NCBI GenBank assembly: GCA_002633005.1
Contig: NMRA01000044.1
Coordinates: 663,568 to 727,567, forward strand
Source: Phoronis australis
Lineage: Eukaryota > Phoronida > Phoronidae
Length of the DNA: 64,000 nucleotides
Reading direction: 5' to 3'
Numbering within the stretch: the stretch's first letter is position 1; each line of letters opens with the position of its first letter. The position numbers were made by a program, and so were the translations under genes. This document shows, in pieces, positions 46,660-58,102 of this stretch. The notes beneath the pieces are model-generated. The model did not search any database. It was not told where the DNA came from and saw only the letters and a program-made list of their open reading frames with translations.

Positions 46660-49600
46660 TAGGAGGCGAGGTTGAACAGATGTCAACCAAAGTTTACCAG
46701 GTAAAGGTAAAATCAAAACTAGATGGCAGTCTGCAGAGGATAAAAGCAATAGGTATCCCGAACATCAGCAACGCGACAGGAGAAGTTAGACTTGACGGGG
46801 TAGCACGAAAACTTGGATTCAGTCCAAACCAGCTGACTAGAGAAGACGGACCAATAGGCATCTTAATAGGAGTGGACCATCCTAGAGTACACGCAGGTCC
46901 CATGACAGAAATTGGAAAGTTAGTGGCAAGGCAAACACCACTTGGGTGGGTGGTGTTAGGGCCACTGGATGATGTAGTTAACAAATTACATGACAGTCAG
47001 CGGGTCTTACATGTACAAATCAGACAGGATGTAGGCCTAGACATCACTGATTTTTGGAATACTGAATCCATGGGTGTAGGCAACAAGTGCAATGATTGCG
47101 ATGCAGGGAAATTAAATAAGACAGAAGGTGACGAGGAAAAAATAATTCGAGATTCCAGCAAGAAGGTTGGAAATCAGTGGTTGATTCCTTACCCTTGGGT
47201 CAAGGACCCTAAGCAGTTACCAAACAACAGAGTACAAGCAGAGAAAAGATTGGCTTCAACTGAGAAAAGGCTGCAGCAGAAAAACATTGCGAAGGCATAC
47301 GATCAGCAGATGAAGGAGATGGAACAAATGAAATTTAGCAGAAAACTCACATCGGAAGAAGTTAATTCTTACAAGGGACCAGTACACTACATAATGCATT
47401 ACCCTGTAGTGAGAATGGACAAGCCAAGTACCCCGGTAAGAATTGTTTTTAATTCATCTTCGTCATATGAAGGACACCGAATCAATGATTACTGGCTAAA
47501 AGGACCAGATTTGTTAAACGGTCTTTTTGGAGTAGTTTTGAGATTCAGAGAAAACCAGGTTGCCATTGTGGGAGATGTGTCCAAGATGTACCACAGAATT
47601 CTAATTCCAGTAGAAGACCAGCATGTACACAGATTCTTGTGGAGACATTTTGAGCAGCGAACACCAGATACCTATGTAAAAACGGTATTGACCTTTGGAG
47701 ATAAACCGGCACCTGCTATGGCACAGATAGCACTACCCAAGACAGCTGAAGAAAATGTTAAAAATTATCCAGAAGCAGCCAGAATATTGAAGATTAATAC
47801 GTATATGGACGACATATGCGAATCGGCTAAGACTGAAAGCGAGGCACAGAGACATAGCGAGGATCTGAATAAGGTACTCGCTACTGGAGGGTTTGAAGTA
47901 AAGGGATGGGCTTCCAACAGAAACCTACAATGCAACAAACAGGAAAACACAGAGCTAAATTCCTTGCAAGGAGTAGAGAAAGTATTGGGAATTTCATGGA
48001 ACAAGAACACAGATGAACTGACGTTCAAAACAGGCGATGCGCTGCAAGCAATTGTAAGTGACAAAGTGAGGTTGACCAAGAGAAAGATACTTAGTCAAGT
48101 AGCGAGGATATTTGATCCTATTGGGTTTGCAGCAGAAGTCATTATTAAAGCGAAGATAGGCATGCAGAAACTATGGCAGTTGGGCTTAGACTGGGATGAA
48201 GCTGTCCCACCAACGGTTAATGAAGAATGGTTAGCTCTCTTTGAAGAAATGCTACGCTTAGGTAACAGATCCTTTCAAAGATGCCTGACACCAGCAGATG
48301 CTATTGGATCACCAATGTTATGCATATTTTCTGATGCATCACAGGATGCATTTGGAGCATGTGCCTATGTAAGATGGAAGTTAAACGATAGAAGTTTCGG
48401 AGTAAGATTTATAGCAGCCAAGTCGAGAGTTGCACCTCTGAAGCAACTAACTATTCCAAGGCTTGAATTGCAGGCAGCAGTATTGGCTTCTCGTCTAGGA
48501 AAGACAATTCAAGAAGAATCGAGATTTGCCTTTGAAGAAGTAAAGTACTTCGTCGACAGCCAGATAGTCTTAGCATGGATTCACAGTCCATCTAGAAGTT
48601 TCAAGGCTTTTGTTTCAGCTAGAGTTGGAGAAATACAGAGTCATTCAAATCCAGCTCAATGGAGATTTATTCCAGGGACAGAAAATGTTGCAGATGACAT
48701 ATCCCGTGGAATTTCGGTAGAACAACTGAATCAGAGATGGCAAGAAGGCCCAGAGTTTCTGAAGAAATCTGAAGATGAATGGCCACAGAGCAAAGACGAT
48801 GGAAATGTTTTACAAGAAGATACACAAGAACGCAAGAAGGTTCACGTGATTCAAGAAGTAGAAAGAATTCAACTAGTTGTTGATTGTACAACATTCTCCA
48901 ATTGGCGTAAACTATTACGAGTTACAGCACTGGTTCTAAAGATGCAAGACAAAATACGCAGACGACGACAAGGCAATCGGCAAGAGTTTACAATAGTACC
49001 ACTGTCTCCAGCGGACATTCTGAGAGCAGAGAATTACTGGGTCAGAGAAGCACAGAAAGAACTTAAGAATAGAATGCAGGATGGCGCTTTTGTGACACTT
49101 TCACCTTTCACTGATGAGGAAGGGCTGATACGTGTTGGTGGAAGAATTGACAAAGCAAATCTACCATATGAATCAAGACATCCAGTATTGTTACCGCACA
49201 GTCACTATATCTCGAAGTTGATTGCAGCCCAGATGCACAGAATAGGACACAGTGGAGTTGCAGCGACAACGGCAAAAATCAGACAAAGATTTTGGATTCT
49301 GAAAGCACACGACTTAGTAAAGCGCATCAAATATCAATGTACATTTTGCAGAGAAATGAACGCGAGACTAGAGACACAGTTTATGGCTGATTTACCAGAA
49401 AGAAGACTTATGCCATTCACACCCCCATTTCTCCATGCATCATGCGACTATTTTGGACCTTACAATGTAAAGATTGGCAGAAACAAGACAACGAAGCATT
49501 ATGGAGTAATCTTCACATGTCTGAATACCGGAGCAGTCCATTTGGAGTTGGCTACAGATTGTTCAACGATGGAATATCTGCAAGTGCTCAGAAGATTCTT

Positions 49601-50259
49601 CTCCATAAGAGGATACCCTCAGACACTCACAAGCGATAATGGTACTCAATTTGTAGGAGCAGAAAGAGAGCTTCGTGAGATGATCAGAGGATGGGACATA
49701 CAAGCGATACAAGAGTTTGGCGTAGAAAAGAGTATGAAATGGCAATTCATTACTCCAACAGCACCACATCAGAATGGTCGTGCTGAAGCACTGGTGAAGA
49801 CATGTAAAGCAGCACTTAAAGCAGCAATTGCAACGCAGTTACTCACACCATTTGAGTTATACACGTGTCTACTGGAAGTGGGTAACTTGGTGAACCAGCG
49901 TCCAATAGGAAGAATTCCTAATGACCCAGATGATGGTTCATATTTGTGTCCAAATCACATGCTTTTGGGAAGAGCAACCCCGAGGTCCATTCAAAGAAAC
50001 TCGCAATCCTAGACAGCGAGTAGAGTTTGTACAACGACTTATAGATTCCTTTTGGAAAAGATGGTCTAGAGATGTCTTACCAACATTGGTACCAAGGACC
50101 AGATGGAATTACCAGAAAAGAAATGTCAGCATCGGAGATGTTGTAGTCATTGCTGACCCTAATGCTCTAAGAGGGAAATGGACTCTTGGAAAAGTCGAGC
50201 AGGTTTTTCCAGGTGCTGACGGACGGGTTAGAAATATTGATGTTCGTACTAGTAATTGA
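46660..50259 (+). CDS. BEL/Pao copy 2 pol: RT, RNase H, integrase
   Basis: Open from 46660 to 50012 without stops. RT: RIVFNSSSSYEG (47445), FRENQVAIVGDVSKMYHRIL (47550-47605), catalytic YMDDICES (47805). RNase H: IFSDASQDAFGACAYV (48330), IPRLELQAAVLA (48450), FVDSQIVLAWI (48550). Zinc finger HRIGHSG...CTFCREMNA (49240-49365). Integrase DDE: ASCDYFGPY (49440), LTSDNGTQFVG (49630), NGRAEALVKT (49775). Near 49975-50000 a one-base shift moves the rest (ETRNPRQRVEFVQRLIDSFW ... IDVRTSN) to the next frame, ending TGA at 50257-50259. It would copy and integrate the element; only the frameshift spoils it, and that may be an assembly error. Confidence 0.9.
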
Positions 50260-50324
50260 TTATTAAGTAGACCAGTTACTAAAGTAGCAGTGATATACCC
50301 AGTAGAGGGGTATGAGGACTAACT

Positions 50325-50341
50325 CCTCATAGGGGGGAGGG
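50325..50341 (+). other. Polypurine tract of BEL/Pao copy 2
   Basis: CATAGGGGGGAGGG directly precedes the 3' LTR at 50342; a good plus-strand primer. Confidence 0.65.
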
Positions 50342-51186
50342 TGTTGTGTTTATGTTTACGTTAGAATCGGGCATGTGACTACAGCTGATGGGATGAGTGC
50401 AGTGTGTGGGTTGATGACTCTAGGAAACATGGCTTATTATGTAATAGTGTTACTCATATAGTTCCGTGCAGTAGTTGTAGTGAGTTCTATGTATAATTGG
50501 ATATATTCCAAGATATAACCTTTAAATATGTCCATGTTCGTAGTACAGCTATTCATTGACAAGAGAATTCGGTGACAAATTTGGTAAGGGCAAGTAAAAT
50601 CACGAAAAATGACTAGATTAGTCATAGGGTTAGAATCATATAAATTCTGAATGAGAAGGCATTTTACAGCAGTTCAGAACGGAGATGTAAACGGGTTAAG
50701 ACGTAGTGAAGCAGTTTATGAAGTTAAAACCGATGTAGCAGGACTTTGATTCCTCCACAGAAGTAAGTAGTTATTTACTATTATTCGTATTGTAATATTT
50801 AAGTAAAATAAGGTTTATTTAGAATTATTGTCAAATAGAAAGCTCAGAAATATGTTTGACTATTATGAAAAATAGCGTGAATAAGAAATAACGAAAGTTT
50901 AAATAGTTTAATACAAGTATGTTTGAATACGATGCAGTTATCATGGAAATTAGATCAGTAATGTGTTTAGATTTACCAAAATAATAAGCTAGGAATCTTA
51001 TTACGGTAACCTATGATTATATCGGAATTATAAATAGTGTTCGACAAGTAATTGTTATTTAGATTAATTAGTTTCTAATGTTTTGTAATTTGTTGTTTAC
51101 AGAGCGAATAAATATACTATCATTTATATGATTTAAAGAGGAATCCTAGTTCTCATTGGTTTCGGCCTTGAGCCTGTCAGCGGTAC
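50342..51186 (+). repeat. 3' LTR of BEL/Pao copy 2
   Basis: Matches 41878-42716 throughout; the match stops exactly after CGGTACA. Contains AATAAA at about 51106 (GAGCGAATAAATATAC), a plausible R-region poly(A) signal. Confidence 0.85.
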
Positions 51187-51311
51187 AGAAGGAATATGAT
51201 AAAAGGTTATTCCAAGTGTCATGTCAGCAGTGTTTTGATTCACAGTCACATGTGTGCATAATGAGGGTGCTTAACTGGAATTTCAAAACTGTCTTTATAA
51301 GAAATACTCAC

Positions 51312-51497
51312 AGGCACAAGCAAAATACAGGTGACAGGTTGCTTCTTATAGATCTTTTCAGAGTAGTGGACACTCTTCAGCTTCTGACACAGGTACAACC
51401 CGATGACAATCACAGCTGGTAATACCCACCAGCCCAGTGAGTATGGACACAGCAAGTTGAATACAATGCCCTCATCCTCAGATATACTTATGTGAGA
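51312..51497 (-). CDS. Candidate exon encoding a transmembrane segment
   Basis: Preceded on the minus strand by GATTTTTTCAG (acceptor) and followed by CT|GTGAGT (donor). It is exactly 186 nt, phase 0 at both ends, and codes for SHISISEDEGIVFNLLCPYS followed by LGWWVLPAVIVIGLYLC and a basic segment. One hydrophobic helix followed by KLKS fits a type I membrane protein. The upstream neighbour at 52122-52235 ends in matching phase 0. BEL/Pao copy 2 lies just downstream and would sit in the following intron. Family unknown. Confidence 0.4.
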
Positions 51498-52121
51498 CTG
51501 AAAAAATCAAACCACATTAATTTTGAGTTGTAGTTTAAACATGACCTCAACATGAAGGGGAATGTTGTTTTCAACAACATGCTTTTTGGTGTCAGCATGG
51601 CTTCAAACTGGTTGTTGTTCTTCAAAAAACCAGTGGTCCATTATTAATGAAGTTTTAAGACAGTATAATTTTCAGCATTTCATTTTAGTGATACATAGCA
51701 AATGTATTTTATTACAGTTTTCAGTTTTGTTACCTATTAAACTTGTGTGATTACTGATGAAAGAAAACAATTAGAGTGACTTGATAACACAAAAGTTATG
51801 TAGAATCGGTTTTATTGCGTTAAGAAACGAGAGTTCTAAGCATACCTGCATGTGAAGAGACCGAACATCAATTGCCACCTAAACCTATTCCTCTGCACAA
51901 TGTAAACTGATGGATTGTGCTCTTGATAAAGTGAGTCTGCAAGGGTCTAGTCGCACACTCAAATTCCAAGAAAGGGTACATAAGTTAAAAGCAAGCACTG
52001 TCATTAACCTTCCCCTGTCCCTAACCCTATATTTACCCAATCGAGACCATACGACTGATAATACAAGATGTAACCTGGTCGACCTTTATTAATGCTCCTA
52101 CTGATCTGCCTTTGGCTATAC

Positions 52122-52235
52122 CCTTTTGCCTTTGAGGAGGTCCCATTCATAGTACCTTGTCCTGTAATGACGTGACCACTCCCAGTGTCCTGCAGTTTGA
52201 GAACCAGATTTGTCCACTTCAACAGGCATCAAATT
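52122..52235 (-). CDS. Candidate exon of the same membrane protein
   Basis: An open minus-strand stretch reads PVEVDKSGSQTAGHWEWSRH then YRTRYYEWDLLKGKR, ending at a possible donor AGG|GTATAG in phase 0. The Trp/Tyr/Arg-rich composition looks like protein, but I do not recognise the family, and the 5' boundary is not clear (no good acceptor at 52235). Coupled to the exon at 51312-51497 only by phase and order. Confidence 0.25.
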
Positions 52236-52392
52236 TGTTGTATCCCATTCCCAACCATGGTTTTGTATGTCCTCACTTTTCTCGCAACAAGCTTCAGTCT
52301 ACCAGCACTTCCCAAGTTTGCTTGCATTCAATCCGAGGCTTCATCGCTGATCCAGTGTGTTTGTGTTCAAGTGGACTAGCTAGCTGACTAGT

Positions 52393-52823
52393 CAGTGGTG
52401 GATTTAGAGGGGTGAGGGGGCGAGGGTGCAATGGTCTCCCTAAAATTCTCCCAGCTCCCATTTGGCAGTTCAGGGGTGCAAATGTTTGGCGAACTAAATC
52501 CTGGCCAATACTCTGCCCTGTTCCCCCCAACTCAAAATCCTGGATCAGCCCAACGGGCGGATCCAGGATTTTGAGTAAGGTTGGGCCAGGGCACAGGAAT
52601 AACCAGGAGTTAGCGACATGTGAGCGCCCAGTCTAATGTAGGTATGCGGGGGTCTCGAATTTTTGGGTTTGTGGACCTTATTACTAAAAATAACGTAAAC
52701 GGTAAAAAGGGTTTGTTCAAGGGGCACATGCTAGTCAGCAATTCGCACCCCGAACTGCAAAATGGTATCTGGGAGAATTTTAGGGGGCCGTGACCCCCGT
52801 GGCCTCCTCTAAATTCGCCACTG
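52393..52823. repeat. Foldback element with ~100-bp inverted arms
   Basis: Starts CAGTGGTGGATTTAGAGG and ends CCTCTAAATTCGCCACTG. The arms continue inward for about 100 bp (CCCTAAAATTCTCCCAG near 52438 against its inverse near 52770-52787). CAGTGGCGGAT-type ends are common in hAT-derived miniature elements, but I found no 8-bp target duplication. A second, perfect inverted repeat lies in the middle: ACTCAAAATCCTGGATC at 52530-52546 and its reverse complement at 52560-52576. Confidence 0.7.
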
Positions 52824-53721
52824 TGCCCCTGGTAGTACAATATACGAGTATAGAGTCCCTGTTGATAGACGATGTTTTTCTTATGGCAATGAAAAACCAC
52901 AAATAGTTTTGCAATCCAAGTCCAAAGTCTGAAAACTGCCAGCAGGTAGAAATTCAACTCAAGGCCATCGAGTGTCAAATAGGGTCTATCCAACCCCAAT
53001 AACATTACACTCTTTTTCAGTTACAGCATTGATAGACCTAGGGCTAGGGCTAGCAGTAGCCTTGGTACAAATCTGTATACTAAATATACTACCCTGGCTG
53101 TGTAAATTTCGGGGTCTATTGCAGAAAAACACACAGTGGTACCTAGCTGTATTTTGACGGCGATAGTCTTCATACCGCTAGCTGGGCTAGGGTACCACAA
53201 CAGACTCGACTCGAGCACAACGATTACTATCGAATTCAGTACGTAATTTTCCTACAGGTACTGGTTTCATCTAATTCTAATTCGTAATAGTTAGACTGTT
53301 CAGCTCATACAGTGAGCAATATTGTCATTAAAATGTTCAAGAAACGAATAAATTACCTGGTTAAGGCGAACTTCTCTTCTTCGAAGCAGTACCGGAAAAA
53401 ACCGAGTTGCCGAAAGGTCAAACCGCACAGCATTATGGGCAACATTCGTTTATTTTGATCACGTAGATTTTAAGAAAATAAAAAATAAAAGAAAAAATAT
53501 GTACAGGCAGTAGATCGACCCCATAATTACGAAAAATTCTAATTAAGTGCCAGAGAGTATGTTTCAATGGTTTTTATGCAGATTCACGATGTTTTTAAAA
53601 CGTTTAAAAACGGATCGTATGACTTTAAGGTGCAATACTGCCTTCTTGAATGTGTCAACATATTCCACAAAATGATAAAATCCATTGACACAGATAAATA
53701 TAGATTATTACATGGCGAAGT

Positions 53722-53840
53722 CGTTATCCCCCGTTATCTAGAGCCCGAGTGGATTTTGGAGAATTATCGCCCGAGCGGCGTTAGCCCCGAGGGTGATAAT
53801 TCTCCAAAATCCACGAGGGGTCTAGATAAGGGGGATAACG
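53722..53840. repeat. 119-bp hairpin repeat
   Basis: Arms CGTTATCCCCCGTTATCTAG...TTCTCC (53722-53772) and the inverse (53791-53840) match at about 46 of 50 positions around an 18-bp loop. Probably a miniature inverted-repeat element; it would form a strong cruciform or RNA hairpin. Confidence 0.75.
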
Positions 53841-55033
53841 GCTGAGAACATGGAATAATCTATCTATACCACATTCTAAACGAGAAACATTGCAATGAAT
53901 CGATTTACCTTTTCTGACTCTCCACGGCTTTGTAACTACTTTCTATGTCAGAGGCCCGGGGTCGGAGGCCCTGACCTTTTAAGAAAAGCCCGGCTATTTT
54001 TGTCAAATAATGCTTTTACTCAAAACCAGTTGAAAACTTAAATATTATAGAAATAAATTGAAATTATAAATTAAGGTTTACCAACTATTATAGCTTAAAA
54101 CACGTTTTTTTTTCACGCTAAGCTTCGACCGGGAAATTATCGTCTACTAAAGTAGGTTACCACTGGTAACTGAATATAATTCTCAAGTCAAAGATCCTGA
54201 CGACACGATACCCGCATTCAAACTAGAGATCGGTGATTTACAAGTAAGAGGACATAAGAGAAAAGTTTCATCGAATTAAGATATCATTTTTATGGAAATT
54301 ATGTGTGTTATTTTTCGTAGCGTATAAGTACAGTACAATGCGGTTTGTTGAACGTGCGATTATTGCGCGTGCTCATTTAAGAATTCTATTTTTCTTGATG
54401 ACGTCAGTCCCTGCGTGGTGTAGTGGTAAAGTCGGCGACCAGCAATATTAGGGTCCCGGGTTCGACCCCGTCCTCGGTTTCCCGCCAAATCGTTATCTCA
54501 CTAGTGAGATAACTTTATGGGTTATTACACGGTTGTATCTGCCATTTGACGCTAATATTGTGGTATAAACGACATTTATACTCGATAAATGCGTCGAACA
54601 TCTACAGGTCTTTCTGACATTGACTTGAGTGGATTGCAGATACCAGTGCCACATTGCGACTTTAAAATCTTAAAAGAAGGTTTATTATCACAAGGCAACC
54701 CAAAGAATGCTTAACGTTTAGTACTCTTTTTAATGTATAATTATTGCGGTTACGCCAAGAAAGTGCTAGAAAGTACATTATATCTGGGCGTAAGGAACTT
54801 AAAAAGTTTGACGCCATTGCACGACCTAAAAAATTTTCTCAAGAATGCCTTGCGAATTGAACGGTGTCGCACGAACATCGTAAGAAGGCTCTAAACCAAT
54901 ACGATTTTTTTTCAAAGGTCTCAATTGTTGATCAGTCTTAAAAAGTTTATTAAAGTATCTTGTAGTTTCATTTCGCAAGATGCCCCTCACGATTTTTCTT
55001 TGGTATATTATTACCCAATTACTATCGTGTCAA
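53841..55033. other. No recognisable protein gene
   Basis: Apart from the tRNA-like head and palindrome listed separately, only AT-rich sequence with short ORFs, lying downstream of the vWA gene. Confidence 0.4.
54411..54478 (+). repeat. tRNA-like sequence (SINE head)
   Basis: TGGTGTAGTGGTAAAGTCGG resembles a pol III A box and GGTTCGACCCC is a perfect B box 35 bases later. The ends do not pair as an acceptor stem, so it is probably a tRNA-derived SINE head. A perfect palindrome TTATCTCACTAGTGAGATAA (54493-54512) follows immediately. Confidence 0.5.
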
Positions 55034-55039
55034 TTTATT
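55034..55039 (-). promoter_or_regulatory. Poly(A) signal of the vWA/chitin-binding gene
   Basis: AATAAA on the minus strand, about 50 nt after the stop codon at 55089-55091. Confidence 0.65.
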
Positions 55040-55088
55040 CGAAATGTCGCAGAGAACATTAGTTCGTGTATTCCAAATACAACCCCAA

Positions 55089-58000
55089 TTAAACACCGCA
55101 TATCACAGAGGCTGGATATTCACAGCGGCACGATGTGGTGCTGAACAGCAGACCTGCTGGGCAGGCTTGAGTGACCGCTTTGTGTCCGACTACGAGCTGT
55201 TGAAATGTAGAGCAGCCGCTATTTGGCACGTATTTGTTCAAAATGCCACCTATCGCCTTGGTACAGTAAAAGCGGGTGGCAGCATCTGAAAGAGGAGACA
55301 GTTCTAGAATTACAATGTCACCTACCGATTTTCTTTAAAAAAGATGAGGAATTCTAACACCTCATTAAAATTTTAAATTGAATTAAATTCCAGTTTTGCC
55401 CCTGATCTTAAACTCCTGAAAGTTACATCACCTGATCCAATGACAATCACACTTGTCTACCTTCCATTTTGTTTGGCTTGTTAATGCACTTAAATATAAC
55501 TTTGAGGGTATTTTACTCTTTTTTCAATTGGAAATTCGAAGAATCTAAAGCGACATTTTGTTATTAATTTAACTTCTGACTTACCCCGACAAATACTAGA
55601 CCTAAGTGAGACAACTATTTTGTCCATTGTGCTCACTGAAAGAGAGAAGACATGTTCCGGTGTGTCACCGATGGCGGAGATCTCTTCCCTCCCATGTTGC
55701 CAACTACTAGCACCGATAGCATACAATGATATTCCTTTTTGCCGTGCTATATCTGCGTAGTGTTTTGCTTCACTCAAGCTCGTCTGACCATTAGTCACAA
55801 CAATGCCAATCTTCTTTGCATTTGCTCTACCCCCTCTTTTGGCAGTGAAGTACGTTGTATACATCTGTTCTATGATTTTTCCACTGGAGACGCTCGTGAC
55901 ACAGGATTTAACAGTTTTTCTCTCCAAAGCCTGCAATTTTAATTCGCATTAAAAGCTTACCAAGCCCTGTTGTAGCCAATCAACAGATTTATCTACTACT
56001 AGATTGTTTAAAATTTGGGCAATTCCCGTACTCTGTACTTTGTTTTTTCAGTACCAAATGTAAGAAGCAAGTTTTCAAATCATTTCTGAGCCTGCTAAGT
56101 CGGCTACATGGGCGGCGCACCATAGGGGGCAGGGGGCTATAGCCCCACTTTTTCAGTGCTACGCCGCCCATGGTCTATAGGCGGTGCACCACAGCTAGGG
56201 GTTTGTGATTCTCCGGGTTGTCCTGGTATTGAATCCCTTTATCAACACGATCCTCGTTTTCTTTCGAACTTGCAGTCGTGGGTCTCCCATTGCCACTTAT
56301 TCGCGCAACAGACTCTGTGTTGCGCATTTTTGTTATAAGTCTATTTGCAAAGATACAAATTTACCCTTTTCGTGGAAACTAACTTAAGACTCTTCTTCCG
56401 CCCCAACCTTTCTATTTAAAACGGGTTTTTCAAATTCAGGCGTCCTTACAAACCGGAATATTGGAAGAACTGATTTGGACACACATCTTACAATAAAAAA
56501 TCAACTCGAGACCCAGGCAGGCATTTTACTGACATATGGCAGCACAACATGAAAACTGTAAAACTGTGAAAGACACAGTGATATTGCATTTTCACCCTGC
56601 TGTATGGAATTTCACAGTGCTTCAAAAACTTTTAATATAGATCTGAGATACTATGTAGATTTGTTGATGACACCCTGAAAATACATTGTGAAAATTTTGA
56701 AGGACTTCCGTTGGACAATTGCTGAGAAATCACTCGTCTAAAGGTGGCTCACTTTTTCAGGGCACATGATATATGCAGTTATGCACATGATACTCCGGTG
56801 ATACCGCGCTTATCATGTGAATCGCTATGTGAATGATTGCAACACTACTTTGATGCGCATATTAGTTCTGTTACGATGTACATAGTAGCGATAAATATCA
56901 AGCTTGCTTGATTTTACTTTGAAAAATTAAAAATATATAGCATTAACACATCTAAATAAAACAAATAAACAAACACATAGGTGTTTAGTGGCAGAAAAAT
57001 AGAAGGTTAACAAAATTTCTTGAAGGGTTTAGATGAAAAAGGCGGATATGTCTGATAATTCCTTTGCACTGAAACGTCGATTTTCTGTTCTACTCGATCT
57101 ACATGTTTTGTCTGGGAAAGATGCGAGTATGTATAATTATTACAAATCTTTAAAAACGCTGTAACTTCGCCCCATTTCAGGAACCTAGGCTATGTGTCCC
57201 CCGACCTCTGCTAGGTTTACTGCCCATGTATCCCTGGCTGATGTAGGATGTCGTATGGGGAAAGGCGACGACCACAATTTTCGAAGAAAAATGTCCTCTT
57301 ATGCCCTAGAAACTGACGTTATCCGCGGGTCAACTGGGCCCCTAAATCCGGCTACATGTTTATTTTTAGTATTTCTCTGCTTCTAGGCAACTTTTAAAGA
57401 AGACTGGCTTCAAAGCCGGGTTAAAAATTTAATTTTAAAATACAACGAAAAAATATATAACCGAAGCCAGGCATGTGTCACAAAAGCGTCTCTCTCGTAA
57501 TGAGTTTTCATACATTCATATATAGATCAGTGGTCTTGTGCAGACTCCAACTTAAACCCCTGGAAACTGTTGATTACCATGAACAATCAGGGAACTTACG
57601 GTCAGCAACGCAGCTTTGGTTGTGTATTGGTCCAAATCAAAACACATTCCGATGTGGGGATAGGAAATGACCCCTACTTGGATCGCGTTCGGTCCAATCT
57701 CCAACCCTAACACGGTTTCGTGTAGCACCGACACTACATTTTTATAGTTGCTGTTCATGCTGCCCGAATTGTCGATCGCAATAATGACATCCGCTCGGCC
57801 ACTGCAGAGGGATTCGACTGAAACACGAAAAGTGTGCACCGTCCATTACTCTCAAACGAGATTTGAAAGTTTTTAATTTGGAGCAATGTGGGTAAATGGT
57901 TTGAAATGAAACTTTCACAGCACATTTTTCTTTAGAGTCACAGTTACAATGATTAACTCAGTAGTAATAAACCTGTGACGCATACAAATCTGCATTATTC

Positions 58001-58102
58001 GCAATATGTGCAATTGTGACGCATTTATTTTTCCTTTAAAGACGACTCAAAATACTTACCTTGACTCACAAGAAGCAGGCCAACAACGAACGTCGCATAC
58101 AT
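55089..58102 (-). CDS. Secreted vWA + chitin-binding-like protein, four exons
   Basis: Exons on the minus strand: 58102-58060, 57817-57600, 55930-55585, 55285-55089; sum 804 nt, 267 residues. All introns have GT-AG ends (three GTAAGT-type donors) and matching phases. Exon 1 is a signal peptide (MYATFVVGLLLVSQ). Exons 2-3 form a von Willebrand factor A domain: MIDAS DNSGS at residues 30-34, GVISY strand, and IGIVVTNG at 128-135, where TDG is usual. Exon 4 is Cys-rich (FYCTKA...GCSTF...ACPAGLLFSTTSCRCEYP...C), like a peritrophin/type-2 chitin-binding domain. vWA plus chitin-binding is the architecture of molluscan shell-matrix proteins of the Pif/BMSP kind, though those are longer. Expected to be extracellular, perhaps in cuticle, shell or mucus matrix. 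Frame is intact, so probably functional. An alternative start 3 bases from MY is not available. Confidence 0.75.
56105..56187 (-). repeat. Dispersed repeat shared with 8822-8908, inside intron 2 of the vWA gene
   Basis: Reverse complement matches 8822-8908 (CCGCCTATAGACCAT...GTGGGGCTATAGCCC). The rest of the intron (55931-57599) shows no other feature. Confidence 0.6.

Larger units (their letters stand above)
41878..51186 (+). mobile_element. BEL/Pao LTR retrotransposon (copy 2), interior mis-assembled
   Basis: Long LTRs at 41878-42716 and 50342-51186 enclose gag, protease, RT, RNase H and integrase. The interior carries single N characters at 43657, 44262, 45298 and 46659. At each one, sequence already read is repeated on the other side, so parts of gag, protease and RT occur two or three times. 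A normal element of this type would be shorter by about 2.5 kb. The family differs from copy 1: YMDD rather than YVDD, VLIDSGAQ rather than LLDDGSD. No target duplication was found: ATGTC lies before the 5' LTR, GAAGG after the 3' LTR. Confidence 0.9.

Noticed and set aside
54411-54478. Functional tRNA gene
   Set aside because: B box is perfect, but acceptor and anticodon arms do not pair convincingly.
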